From positions 5,686,763 through 5,750,762 of the forward strand of contig JAPTYO010000007.1 in assembly GCA_036873135.1 (NCBI GenBank): a stretch of 64,000 nucleotides of DNA. The letters are read 5' to 3'. This DNA is from Clarkia xantiana subsp. parviflora. Taxonomy: Eukaryota > Streptophyta > Magnoliopsida > Myrtales > Onagraceae. The notes below the pieces were generated by a model, which saw nothing but the letters and a program-made list of their open reading frames with translations, was not told where the DNA came from and made no database searches. Made by a program: the position numbers and the translations under genes. Positions 35,615-45,981 of this stretch are shown piece after piece; the stretch's first letter is position 1, and each line of letters begins with the position of its first letter.

Positions 35615-38600
35615 GCTAGGGTTTTCCAGACATTTTTGCCTCCTTTGAGCAAACCACTTCAAGAGGATGGAAATAGCAAAATTAAGAGTCCTCACCTGAT
35701 GTGTATATAACTTGCGTCACGGACCAGTAAATGTCTCATAAAGATGTAAAAAAAAAACTAAGTGATCCATTCGTATAAAGCCACGTGTCATTATGAACCA
35801 ATCACATTATTCCTATGAAATCACTCTGTCACAGTCGGGTGATCAAACCTGGGGTGGAAAAAGAGTTGGCGTGGTGCTACTTGAATCACAGTCTCTCAAA
35901 CGATTGATTGAACAAAACCCTCCCTTTTTCAAAGCCCCCAAATCATTGGCGGCTGTCGCGTCGTGGTCTCCTCTTCTTCTACCTCCTCTAGGGTTTTCGT
36001 GTTTCTCCTTCTAAACCCTACTATCCTGTACGGAGCCGTTGGGATTTAGGTTTTTTTTTAAATCTCCTCCTCCGTTTGAAACTCCGGCTGTCGAACCTCC
36101 GGTCGACGAATTCCGACATGGCCACAGGCGCTGCTCAAGCAGATCGTATCCTTTGAGTTACCTTCTAGTTTATGAATTCAATCTTGATGTGTTGTAGATC
36201 TGACCTTCATGGTTCCGTTCTTTGTGATATGTTTCGGTTTGTCTTTTAAAGGCGAGAGCTTCTGTTTGTAAATTCAGTTTTTTTTTGTTTATACTTTTCA
36301 ATTTCTCTGTTGTTTATTGGAGTTTCTGGCTGTCTTATTTCTTTTGGATTTGAATGGTTCGAATCGAGGTGGTGGGTGCTTCTTCTTCTTGTTTCTTGAA
36401 CTCTTGTTAAGAATTGAGTATCTGCATGGCTTAGTCACTTGCGTGTTTGACTCTATCAAGAAAGTATGTTGGTTCCTTTACGTTATTTTCATTAGAAGCC
36501 TCCGGTTTGCTGCAAAATCTTTCGTTAGATGCTCAGCCTAAGGCCCTGGAGATGCCACAGCCTACCAAGAAGGTGATTAACTCATTTATTTTAATGATTT
36601 ATCGGATCTACAGTTTGAACTAATCCTGAAGAAAGTTTCTTTTAACTGCAGCCTTCAACTAAGCAGTATGCTTCTGCCGAGTCTGGTAATGCTGCAAACG
36701 GGCATGTCTTTCCGGTTGAACGATCTATGACCCCTGGAATGGAGTTTGATCCTAACATGTTCTACAATCCAAATCTGTATCCATCTCCTGGCTATTACTA
36801 TGGAGGTTGGTTGACTGAAAACTTAGTTATTGTTTTAATTGGTATCTCGTTGTACTGAATACTTGGCCTTTAAAATTTTAGGATATGATGGAACCGGAAA
36901 TGATTGGGAAGATTACTCAAGGTATGCTAATGCTGAGGGGGTTGATATGGCTAGTGTAAGTTTCTTTCATATCTTTCATTTTTTTAAACTATTACGTTTT
37001 ATGAAACCCTGTACCTTTTTATGAAACCCCTTAATTGTAATGGTGATTTCTAATGCTTACCACATTTTTCTTTCAGGGGTTATTCAGCTATGGATATTCT
37101 CCGTATGGTCCGTATTCTCCTGCGGCTACCCCTACTCCTGGAAATGATCAGCTGTATGGGACTCAACACTATCACTATCCATCTCCTTATTTCCAGCCCG
37201 TGGCTCCAACTAGTGCCCCATATTCGGGATCTCAAGGGGATGTTTCCTCGTCTAATGACCAGAAGCCTGTGCTTATGGAGACTGGCAATGCCAACTCTAA
37301 CTCAGCAGCAAATGTGGGCACCAAGGGTGCCAATGGGTCTACTGCTGTAAAACCGACAAATCAGAACTCTTTTAATGGTAATGGTTCTTATTCCAGGGGT
37401 GGTATTGCTTCTGGGTACCAGGACCCAAGATATGCTTTTGATGGGGTACACTCCCCTATTCCATGGATAGATAACCAAGTATTCTCGGATGGTCAGTCTA
37501 GGCCTGCAGCTTCTGGTGGAATGATTAATTCTCTATCAAATGCCAATAATTTCCAATCTTCAAAAAACCAGCCTTTCCAGCCAAATTCCCAATTCATGGT
37601 AATGCATTTTTCCCACTTTATCCTTTATTAGCTTTTTGTAGGTGCCATGACTGTTATATGACCCTATATTCAATTGGGCCCATTTTATGCATTTAACTTC
37701 ATGGTTCTAATTGGTGGTTGTTGTCATGTAATAGTTTGTATATCATTGTAAGAGTTATTCAAGTATAGTGTCTAAACTCTAATAAGTATCTCTTTTCATC
37801 TTCCATAGCCAAGACCCATATCTGGAATTGGAGCTACTAATGCTTTCATGAATCGTATGTATCCAAACAAGTTTTTTGGTCAGTACAGCACAGTCAGATC
37901 TGGTATTGGCTATGGGCAAACAGGACGTGGTTGGTTATCTTACGACACCAAGTATAAGAACAAGGGACGTGGAAATGGCTACTATGGCTATGGCAATGAG
38001 GGTTCGGATGGTTTAAACGAGCTTAATAGGGGACCAAGGGCCAAAAGTTTCAAGAGCCCAAAACCGGTCACTCTGGTAGTGAAGGATCAGGCTTTGCCCA
38101 GTACTGATGTGACATCCGAGGATGTCAATGTTAAGAAGATTATAACACCCGACCATGAGCAATACAACATTGTTGACTTCCCTGAGGAATATGCAGATGC
38201 CAAATTCTTCATTATTAAGTCATACAGTGAAGATGATGTTCACAAGAGCATAAAGTACAATGTTTGGGCTAGCACGCCAAATGGTAACAAGAAACTTGAT
38301 GCTGCATATAGGGAATCACAGGAGAAAGCTGCTGGCTGCCCAATCTTCCTCTTTTTCTCAGTAAGAAAATGAGAGATTCAGATAATATCAAATATTTTCA
38401 ATTCTAATTTAGATTCTTTAGTCTTTGTTTATGTTGGTGTTTTTTTGCTTATCGTTTATTTACCACCCTTGCCTAGGTCAATACGAGTGGACAATTTGTT
38501 GGTGTTGCGGAAATGGCTGGTCCAGTAGACTTCAATAAGAATGTCGAGCACTGGCAACAGGATAAGTGGTATGGTTGTTTCCCTGTAAAGTGGCATATCG

Positions 38601-39632
38601 TAAAGGATGTACCGAACAGTTCATTGAAGCACATTATCTTGGAGAACAATGAGAACAAACCCGTTACAAACAGCAGAGACACCCAAGAGGTAACTTGATT
38701 CTTCCTCCTGAAATGATTGCTTTGACAAAGTCTTCGTCATATACCAATTTTGGCCTAACTGTATATTATGGCAAAACTGCAACAGGTTAAGTTGGAACAT
38801 GGGCTGAAGATGGTGAAGATATTCAAGGAGTACAGTTCCAAAACATGCCTTCTTGATGATTTTGAGTTTTATGAGAACCGTGAAAAAGCAATTAAAGAGA
38901 AGAAGGCCAAGCAACAACAGCATAAACAGGTAGGGTATTATTATCTTTGATGTTTTGTTCTGCAATCTATCTTGTGATTAAGTTTCATTGAAAGAAGCTC
39001 TAACAATGTTGGTTAATTAATGAAGGTTTGGGAAGGTAAGCTCTCTAGTGAGAAAAAAGACACTTCCACTGCTGGTGAAGTGTATTCTCCTGAAATTGAG
39101 CAAGAAACTGCTGCTGCTGCTGTTGAAGCTAATGAGGAGACGAAATATTCTGAGGAAGTATCGGGTTTGAAGCCTGGTGATGCTGTTACAGAGTCTGTGG
39201 CAAATGGTTGTTAGATGGATTGAGCCATGAATTATGGCTGTTTCTTATAGATTATTCTTCTTTATTAAGGAAAAGTTTGGATAGTGATGAGGGCGAGGAA
39301 GCTGAACAAGTATTGAGGCCATATATACCAGTGTTTGTTCTTCTACAAGCTAATAAATCCAAGGAGGTGGGGAATCCAATCATCTCTGCAGCATATTGAG
39401 GGAAGGTAGGGTAATTGGGGATTTAGTTGTTATTTTGAGTGTGCTTAATTTTCATTAGTAGTCTCTTTTAGATACCTAACAATTTTCCATTTTCTTTAGG
39501 GAGTTGGGTTTAGCGTTTTAAGTGGGTTTAACACCACTTTCTTATTTTGCTCAGTCTTTCTTTTATATGATTTTGCTTTATATGTTCCCTTTTTCCTTGT
39601 TTGAGAGCTAGAAATATGCAGCAAATGTGGCA
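35615..39632 (+). repeat. Segmental duplication, copy B (ECT gene with promoter and 3' region)
   Basis: Direct partner of 18930-23325 in the same orientation, about 16.7 kb downstream. It lacks the promoter MITE and has a small in-frame expansion in the last exon. Confidence 0.92.
36118..39214 (+). CDS. ECT2-like: YTH-domain m6A RNA reader, ECT2-like, copy B
   Basis: Paralogue of the gene at 19869 with the same nine-exon structure: 36118-36145, 36496-36572, 36652-36805, 36882-36955, 37077-37598, 37809-38360, 38477-38689, 38786-38929 and 39026-39214, giving 650 aa. The first eight exons have exactly the same lengths as in copy A and differ by scattered substitutions. The YTH domain (about 417-555) has all three cage tryptophans and keeps the usual E at 481. 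The last exon holds 11 extra codons around an alanine run ([13 protein letters not shown]). Both copies look functional. Copy B has no MITE in its promoter and may represent the ancestral promoter state. Confidence 0.94.
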
Positions 39633-40204
39633 AAAAAAAAAAAAGGTTATTAAATATACTACAGTGACTACCAACGTATGTGCCAACTCTGTATTAATTA
39701 AATTAATAGAATCAATTATGGATTTTATTTGTTCAACAGTTTTACATTTACCACTGCAATTGAATTGAGCAAAGAAAGCTGCTAAAATTAGATAACGTTC
39801 TTTTTAGTTCCAATTTCAACATAAGTTCTTCGTTTAGTTTTACAACTAAAACTACTACCATAAACGGTTCAGAAATACAATTAATCATATTTGATTACTT
39901 ATGATCCAAAACCTGCATTCTTCAATCCAATTCAGTGTTATGATCGCAGACAGCAGTGTTTCCTTGGGTTGCTTTCTGGTTTCTGATAGAATCCATCACC
40001 AATAAAATCATATACACCCCCAGTAAGCCTCTATTTACATTTCAGTTCAGGCTCACCAATCACTGCCCAAGTAAAAATCTGTAACAAAGATGTTCGCAAT
40101 ATAAATGAGAAGATCTTCATCTAATGCATCCTCTAAATGTTGGTAGGATGATGCGAAAGAGTTCATTTTTAAATTTTTTAGCAAAGATAAATACAGTTGG
40201 CTGC
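39633..40204. other. Intergenic spacer between convergent ECT copy B and TBP
   Basis: About 570 bp containing the 3' flanks of two convergent genes. The AT-rich sequence holds the TBP 3' UTR on the minus strand and no other feature I can support. Confidence 0.6.
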
Positions 40205-41944
40205 TTACCATTGTTGGACTTTCCTGAACTCGGTTAGCACTGGGTATATGTTCTCAAACGCCAAATAAGTCTCATCTCGCACCTTGATAATACAATAACG
40301 CCACTAGAGATGAGCGAAACTGAGGATAGAACCGAGGATTGAACTAAAAGGACGTGTCAAAGAATCACCTTGGCTCCGGTGAGGACAATTTTGCCCGATA
40401 CAAAGATGAGCAAGACAATCTTAGGTTGTTTCATCCGATAAATCAGGCCAGGAAACAGCTCTGGTTCATACTGTAAAAATCAAAACTCCAATTGTACCAG
40501 CATGATTTGAAAGTTGAAATAAAAATCATTGCTATCTCAGGATTGTATCCAATTTATTGTGTATCTGATCAGGCAATCAGTGTTATTCAAATCTTTAAAC
40601 TTGTCATTTTTGCCTATCCACCAATCAGTAACTTAACGGCAGTATGACATAATAACTTACACTGGAGAAAGCGCCGTGGGAATATGCAAGACCTTCAAGT
40701 CTTATGGGAAATTTAACATCACATGAGCCAACTATGTTCTGAATTTTAAAATCCTGAATAAACATAAGCACATACAATTTAAATGCAGCTGCTTTACCAA
40801 GAAAATCCGAAATTTTTATGAGAAGACAAAGAAGCATGTGTTTAGGACATGACCAATACCTTAAATTTAGCTGGGAAGCCAAGTTTTTGGATGATTCGAG
40901 CATACTGTAAGGCAAAAAGAACTTCATTAGACTGTACAGCTCAAGCCAAATGAATATCCTCCCAATATAACTCAAAGATGGCACAAAAACATGTACGTTA
41001 CTCTGACCTTTAAGAGCATAAAAGAATAACTGTTTTGAATACTTTATTTCTTATAGATACCTTTCGTGCAGCTAACTTCGACTGCTGTTCACTTTTGGCT
41101 CCTGTGCAGACCTAAAGAGAGCACAAGGTCAGACATTTACTATATAGTAGATATAATGGAAAACCTCTGTCAGTGCTGAGTGCACCCGACTTTAAAGGCC
41201 AGATCGCAAAAGTAGCAACACAAAATTTCCAAGTTAATGGAGTTGTAGAAAATGGTTTACCATCTTCCCAGAGGCAAATATCAGTGCTGTTGTTTTGGGT
41301 TCCCTTATCCTCATAATGACGGCAGCAAAACGCTGCATAATTAGAATAACTTATCATTACATGTTAAATAAAGAGTACAACTCATAATTGGACTTCAAAG
41401 TAAAATACGCTTGTTCAATGACATAAGATGGTATAATGAGTCATAACTACTTCAGTAAATTGTACCTTAGGGTTGTACTCAGCATTCCGAGCCTGTAAAG
41501 CAATGGCTTTCAAATCCAATTTGCAGTCTAAGTTCACAGTTGAAACTATGTTCCTGAACCAAGAACAGGAAATTCCATCTCAGAAAAAAAATGAGCACTG
41601 AGATGTGAACATCCTACACAAATGGATTCCACCAAAAATAAAGAGCCTCGAAAAAGTCAATTAATGATGAACCTTAATCTAATTTACATTCCCTTGAATT
41701 GATCTTATCAATAGCAATCTCAAATCAGCTAAAACTCAGCCAATAACCACCGTCTCTTACGAAAGTAAAACTACAACCCATAAAAAAAAGAATGCAACAA
41801 ATACATCCTAGCGGCCAATCTTGAATTTAGGGTACACACATCTATGCTATTCAAAGTAGCAACTCACTGTAAGGTTGGAACTATCCCAGAAGGATGCTTG
41901 GACAGATCAACTGGTTGGCTCCCCTCCAATCCTTGATCTGCCAT
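40205..41944 (-). CDS. TBP: TATA-box-binding protein (TBP)
   Basis: Core transcription factor that binds the TATA element and nucleates TFIID and related complexes of all three nuclear polymerases. Eight coding exons on the minus strand, in order: 41868-41944, 41466-41553, 41261-41332, 41061-41111, 40860-40904, 40661-40753, 40369-40470 and 40205-40282, giving 201 aa. The short plant N-terminus [20 protein letters not shown] is followed by the two pseudo-symmetric saddle repeats. Key motifs are [48 protein letters not shown], then [33 protein letters not shown] and [12 protein letters not shown]. It ends VQQW. At about residue 106 it reads [10 protein letters not shown]. The leader appears to contain an intron between about 41950 and 42240. 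Confidence 0.97.
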
Positions 41945-44115
41945 TCCACGCCTTGAATCCTTTCTTGAACCGACCTCACCTCTAAACAACAGTCCAAGAA
42001 AACCACCAATTAAGAAAAATCCAACAAAATTCAGACAACCCAGAACCCTAATCGACACAACCCCTATCGTTTCTATACACCAAATCCCCTTAAGGAGCAT
42101 ATTTTTCCATCGCATATTCGTTAACTGCAATTAGTAATCCATTAAATAGGTTGAATCGATACAGAAAGACGCGATGATTGACCTAATTGAAGAGAAAGAA
42201 GGTTCCGATTGATGTGAAGGGTCAGTAAGGAGCAGATTCGTTGTAGTGAGCGCCAAAAATTCGAAACGTTAAGTGTTTTATATGGAATTTCGTATTGGGA
42301 GCCTTAAAAAGAGAGATGGATAAAAGGGAGGAGAGGATGAAGAAAGGAGATGCGTTTGCTTTTGGGTCTGTGGAAAAGATCTGGAGACTGGAGATTATGG
42401 AGGGCGAGCAGATTACTGGCCAGCTGTTTTTATATATCTCTCCAATAATGCCCTCAGTTCTTTAATATAGGTCGGCTGGTCAATGAGGGTAGTTTCGGAA
42501 ATGATGTTGGATATAGTGCCATAGTGGTTGGGTAACTTGGGTTGACCGGTAGTTCTGGTCCTTCTGGAGGTGGAGGAAGTCCAATGGTTACTCGCCACGT
42601 GCCCATTGAGATATCAAACAAGAACTCTCCATTGCAATTTGGCACTTACATTTTTTTTTTGGGTAAATTGGTACCTACAACTTCGTATAGTTTTTCGCAG
42701 TCCTCTATATTTGACTTTTTTTTTTTTCGTTAGGTGGGCCATGAATATTTTTCGAGACATTAGTGGGGATTGATTTCCTGACCTTCTCAGATAAATGATG
42801 AGACGCTAAACCAGCACATCATGTTACATGTTCTCACATTTGATACCTAAAGACTAGAGTTTCTTCAAAATGTTTGTTCACCCACATTCATTCTTCCATC
42901 AATTAAACCCTTTCAAGTTTGTTGGCAAAAAAAAAAACCCTTAAAGTTATAAGCAAGTTTGTCGGAATTTCAATCCGGATCTTAAAACATTATGATTTTA
43001 CGAATTGAGTGAAGTAAAACGGTCTCGATCTATTGTATAATTTTAATCTTGTAGAATTTTAATAGATCATGATCTTAATCTTAGGATCTTACGACTTTGC
43101 AACCTCTGTTAAACAGAACGATCATACGATTCAAAGTAATATAAAGTCATCCATATTAAGAATGAATTTGAGAATTAATTTCGAATTAAGAGATTTAACT
43201 CGATAGTATATTTATAAATTTAGAATGACAAAACCGAATTTTCTCAACTTTAGAACTAATTTTATGATTTTTTTAAAAAATATAAAATTCACGGGGCAAT
43301 TAGTTACCTAACAATTTTTGTGTTTTTTTTAATATCTATATCATCTTTATAAGGTTAATTATTACAAAAGTTATTGGCCAAAAAAAGTATTACAAAAGTT
43401 AAATTATTCTTATATTATAAAAACTATTTAAGATTTTATATAGAAGATGATTTTGATAACTCAGTACATGTATTAAATGATTTTTTTGTGATAGTTATTT
43501 TTTTAACAATAAAAGGAATATGCTAGTAGTGGTGACTCTATGCCCATCCTGTTACGTAATGTCTGAATTTTTCTGCTCACGGTCTGGATTTTTGCTGACC
43601 AGATTTAGCAAACAACCAGCGTATGTACTGCTATTGTTTATTTACTTGATAGATAGTAATTTACATACAATAATATATATATAGTATAACGTGTCAGATA
43701 AAATTATTCATATTTCATAGGTTAATTATACTTATTATAGAATTTACCTGATCCTAGTTAGATCTTAATCTACAACTTGTTTTTGAAGAAAAAGACATTA
43801 GATAAACACATTTTTAGAACCTTCAGTTTCAATCTTCGATAATTTTCTTTTCTATCTAATAGCACTTCAATCTTTTTGTCATTTTGTTTACAGATTTTTT
43901 TTAACATTATACCATTCAATGTAGCAGTTCATTGGTCCTGGTAATTAAATCACTTTCTTGTCATTATGCAGCACTGCTATATCATTATGCAGTTCTTGAT
44001 GATGTAGTTTTATCTGCGACTCTTTAACATCAGTAGCTCCACTTCCTCAGATATGTCTAAGGGAAAATACTCAAATCCAAACACAAAATATAAATAAAAA
44101 AAAAAATTAATAACT
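41945..44115. other. TBP leader/promoter and AT-rich intergenic region
   Basis: The first ~400 bp hold the TBP leader and promoter on the minus strand. A GC-richer patch at 42400-42640 has overlapping ORFs (up to 67 aa) on both strands that I do not recognise. A short duplicated A-rich tract lies at about 42905-42955 and a LINE-tail stub at 43360-43401. Nothing else was recognised. Confidence 0.5.
43360..43401 (+). mobile_element. Extremely truncated LINE-tail insertion with 14-bp target duplication
   Basis: TATTACAAAAGTTA at 43360-43373 and 43388-43401 brackets TTGGCCAAAAAAAG (43374-43387). This is the same TTGGCC(A)n end as the LINE at 24051. Confidence 0.75.
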
Positions 44116-44885
44116 ATGAAAGATATGAAGTTTAATCAATATTAATCGAAGAAGTATGACGTTTCAAAAGTTAATATGAAATGTCTGAAGTTTCAATTTG
44201 TTGAATTTTAGTTTTTCGTCAATTTTTAGAATTAAATTTAACAATCTAGTCTGAAATAACACTTTCGCCCATTTTAATATTTTGTTTTATTTAATATTTT
44301 ATTTAAGGAAATGTGAAATAACAAAATTACCCCTAAAATCAAATTATGTATTAAATCTCTATTTTTTATTTTATTCAATTTAATCCTCAAAATTATATTC
44401 TAAGTTTTAATTTTTACAATTAAGTCCATATTATTTTCTCCGTCACCACACAAATGCACTGGCCACCACCCGAGGCCGCCGAACACCGCCCAAGGTCGAC
44501 GACTACCACCAGTTGGGTCGGGCACCACTAAATCGTGGCCGGTCAGCCACCAATTGGGGTTGTGGCTGGCCGATCACGATTTGGTGGTGGCTAGCCTTTG
44601 TGGTCGTCATCGGCCTTGGGTTGTGGTCGGCCACGATAGAGGCATTTTCATCTTTTTATTTCAAGCATGTGAGGGTGGACATTTTTTTCTTTTCATTACA
44701 AGTATACGAGATGCACGCTTTAATAAAATGATATTTTTGAGATTTAATTTTATTTTCAGTCACATGAAAAGCTCGTGACAACTTCCATCAATTTTAACGG
44801 AAAATTTAAAATTAACGGAGATCTAAAGTTAAAACTTCAAATATTTCATATTAATTTTGAAACTTCTAAAAAAAATGAAATTAAG
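44116..44885. mobile_element. Old, diverged relative of the 49-kb Mutator-like element
   Basis: Shares in order with 49033-49970 a TTAAATTTAACA block, TTTTAATATTTTGTTTTATT, AAGGAAATGTGAAA..ACAA, a GC-rich middle rich in GGCC, a CATGTGAGGG word, CAGTCACATG and a TTTTAACGGAAAA block. The terminal repeats are eroded (AAGTTTCAATTTGTT/AAACTTCAAATATTTCATATT). It lies immediately next to the snoRNA cluster. Confidence 0.65.
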
Positions 44886-44926
44886 AAAATGAAATTTAAT
44901 TGAAGGGAAAGTTCAAAGAAGAATGG

Positions 44927-45021
44927 ACAGTTCCCCTCAGACAAATGCCTCGTTTTGTCATCAAGATTTTGAATGGAAAATCAGACTCGTCATCGTATCG
45001 TGATGATCACTAGGAAACAGC
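44927..45021 (-). ncRNA. U15: Box C/D snoRNA, U15-like, copy 1 (probably decaying)
   Basis: Most promoter-distal of three tandem copies (~180-bp period). Box D CTGA, box D' CTGA, box C' TGATGA and both guides match copies 2 and 3. Box C is GTGATCA instead of GTGATGA, and the terminal stem is weakened (CTGTTTCC on the 5' side against GGGGAACTG). This copy may be poorly expressed or a pseudogene. Confidence 0.7.
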
Positions 45022-45109
45022 CATTCATTTTAATCATACCAAACAAGAAAAATCAAAACTTTATTAACCACCAACAGAAAAAATTTAAGAGTAGTTGAAA
45101 GAAGAATAG

Positions 45110-45204
45110 GCAGTTCCCCTCAGACAAATGCCTCGTTTTGTCATCAGGATTTTGAATGGAAAATCAGACTCGTCATCGTATTATGATCATCACTAGGAAA
45201 CTGC
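45110..45204 (-). ncRNA. U15: Box C/D snoRNA, U15-like, copy 2
   Basis: 95-nt unit: terminal stem GCAGTTTCC...GGGGAACTGC, box C GTGATGA, box D' CTGA, box C' TGATGAC and box D CTGA. The guide next to D (ACGAGGCATTTG) and the guide next to D' (GATGACGAG) are complementary to overlapping parts of one 25S rRNA segment, CAAATGCCTCGTCATC. That pairing is the hallmark of U15 (rRNA and U15 sequences recalled, not searched). It directs 2'-O-methylation of rRNA in the nucleolus. Confidence 0.88.
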
Positions 45205-45287
45205 CATTCATTTCAATCATAACAATCAAGAAAAATCGAAACTTTATTAACCAACAGAAAAAAAAAATCGAAGAGAAAGAAGAATGT

Positions 45288-45382
45288 GCAGTTCCCCTCA
45301 GACAAATGCCTCGTTTTGTCATCAGGATTTTGAATGGAAAATCAGACTCGTCATCGTATTGTGATCATCACTAGGAAACTGC
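45288..45382 (-). ncRNA. U15: Box C/D snoRNA, U15-like, copy 3
   Basis: 95-nt unit nearest the promoter. Box C GTGATGA (45365-45371), D' CTGA (45342-45345), C' TGATGAC (45318-45324) and D CTGA (45298-45301) are closed by a 9-bp terminal stem. The D guide is the complement of CAAATGCCTCGT (45303-45314) and the D' guide of CTCGTCATC (45347-45355). The fifth base upstream of box D pairs with the third A of CAAATG, the predicted methylated base in 25S rRNA. Confidence 0.9.
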
Positions 45383-45470
45383 CATTCATTTCAATGATAC
45401 CAAACAAGAAAAATCAAAACTTCATTAACAAACATAAAAAAAAAACTATTTATCCACAGAAATATTGAGA

Positions 45471-45564
45471 GAAGGCTTCAGAGAAGATCTTGGTGTATAA
45501 CATTCATCACTGGGATCAAAGATACCATCAAGAGTAGCAAATATTTCTAACATCACTAGCCTTC
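45471..45564 (-). ncRNA. U24-like: Box C/D snoRNA, U24-like
   Basis: Terminal stem GAAGGCT/AGCCTTC (45558-45564 with 45471-45477) directly encloses box C GTGATGT (45550-45556) and box D CTGA (45478-45481). Internal box C' is a perfect GTGATGA (45504-45510) and D' is a CTTGA variant (45528-45532). The two guides are complementary to AGATCTTGGTG (45485-45495) and AGTAGCAAATATT (45533-45545). As I recall it, these lie two bases apart in plant 25S rRNA and are the U24 target region. Spacing to the D boxes differs from vertebrate U24, so the exact methylated bases may differ. Confidence 0.85.
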
Positions 45565-45658
45565 CCCCAAATCTTCATCAAAATCAATTAAAAAATAAAA
45601 ACTTATGCATCATCAATCAAGAAACCAAGATCGCAATTAACAGAAACAGAAAGAGAGC

Positions 45659-45756
45659 AAGCACGGTTAAGAGTCAGAAGTAGCTGGTTGTAATTTCATA
45701 CGAAAACGTCAATGACAATTCGTCTATTCTTTCGTCATCCATCAGTCACCATGCTT
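45659..45756 (-). ncRNA. Candidate box C/D snoRNA guiding the AGTAGCTGGTT site of 25S rRNA
   Basis: Stem AAGCATGGT/ACCGTGCTT encloses a weak box C (CTGATGG, 45739-45745) and box D CTGA (45674-45677). Directly upstream of box D lies an 11-nt complement to AGTAGCTGGTT (45679-45689), a conserved 25S rRNA sequence as I recall it. The non-canonical box C and the few unpaired bases between stem and boxes lower confidence. Its position as first in a snoRNA cluster raises it. Confidence 0.62.
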
Positions 45757-45869
45757 GAAATTTATAGCAGAAAATGGAAAAGCTACAATTGAAGTGACGG
45801 AGAAGATAGGAGTGGGGAGAGGGAAGAAAAGGAATGTGAATGAAGGAAGAAACGTTGCAGCGCTCTGCT

Positions 45870-45960
45870 GTTAAATAGGATGGCCAGAAAGAGAATCGGC
45901 GGCTGGGTTGCTGTGAAACCCTAAATCGAATCGGTGGAGGAAGGGAAGATAGAACCCCCG
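45870..45960 (-). promoter_or_regulatory. Promoter of the snoRNA cluster (telo-box and TATA)
   Basis: On the minus strand a telo-box (TTTAGGGTTT, 45916-45925) is followed about 40 bp downstream by a TATA-like TATTTAA (45871-45877). The five snoRNA units then follow in the same orientation. Independent polycistronic snoRNA genes of plants typically have telo-box/Site II plus TATA promoters (established knowledge). Confidence 0.65.
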
Positions 45961-45981
45961 AGAGTTATATGGCGTCGTTTA

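Noticed and set aside
42905..42955. Another LINE-tail stub (GTTGGC plus A run)
   Set aside because: The flanking AAACCCTT words match only partly, so a target duplication cannot be supported.
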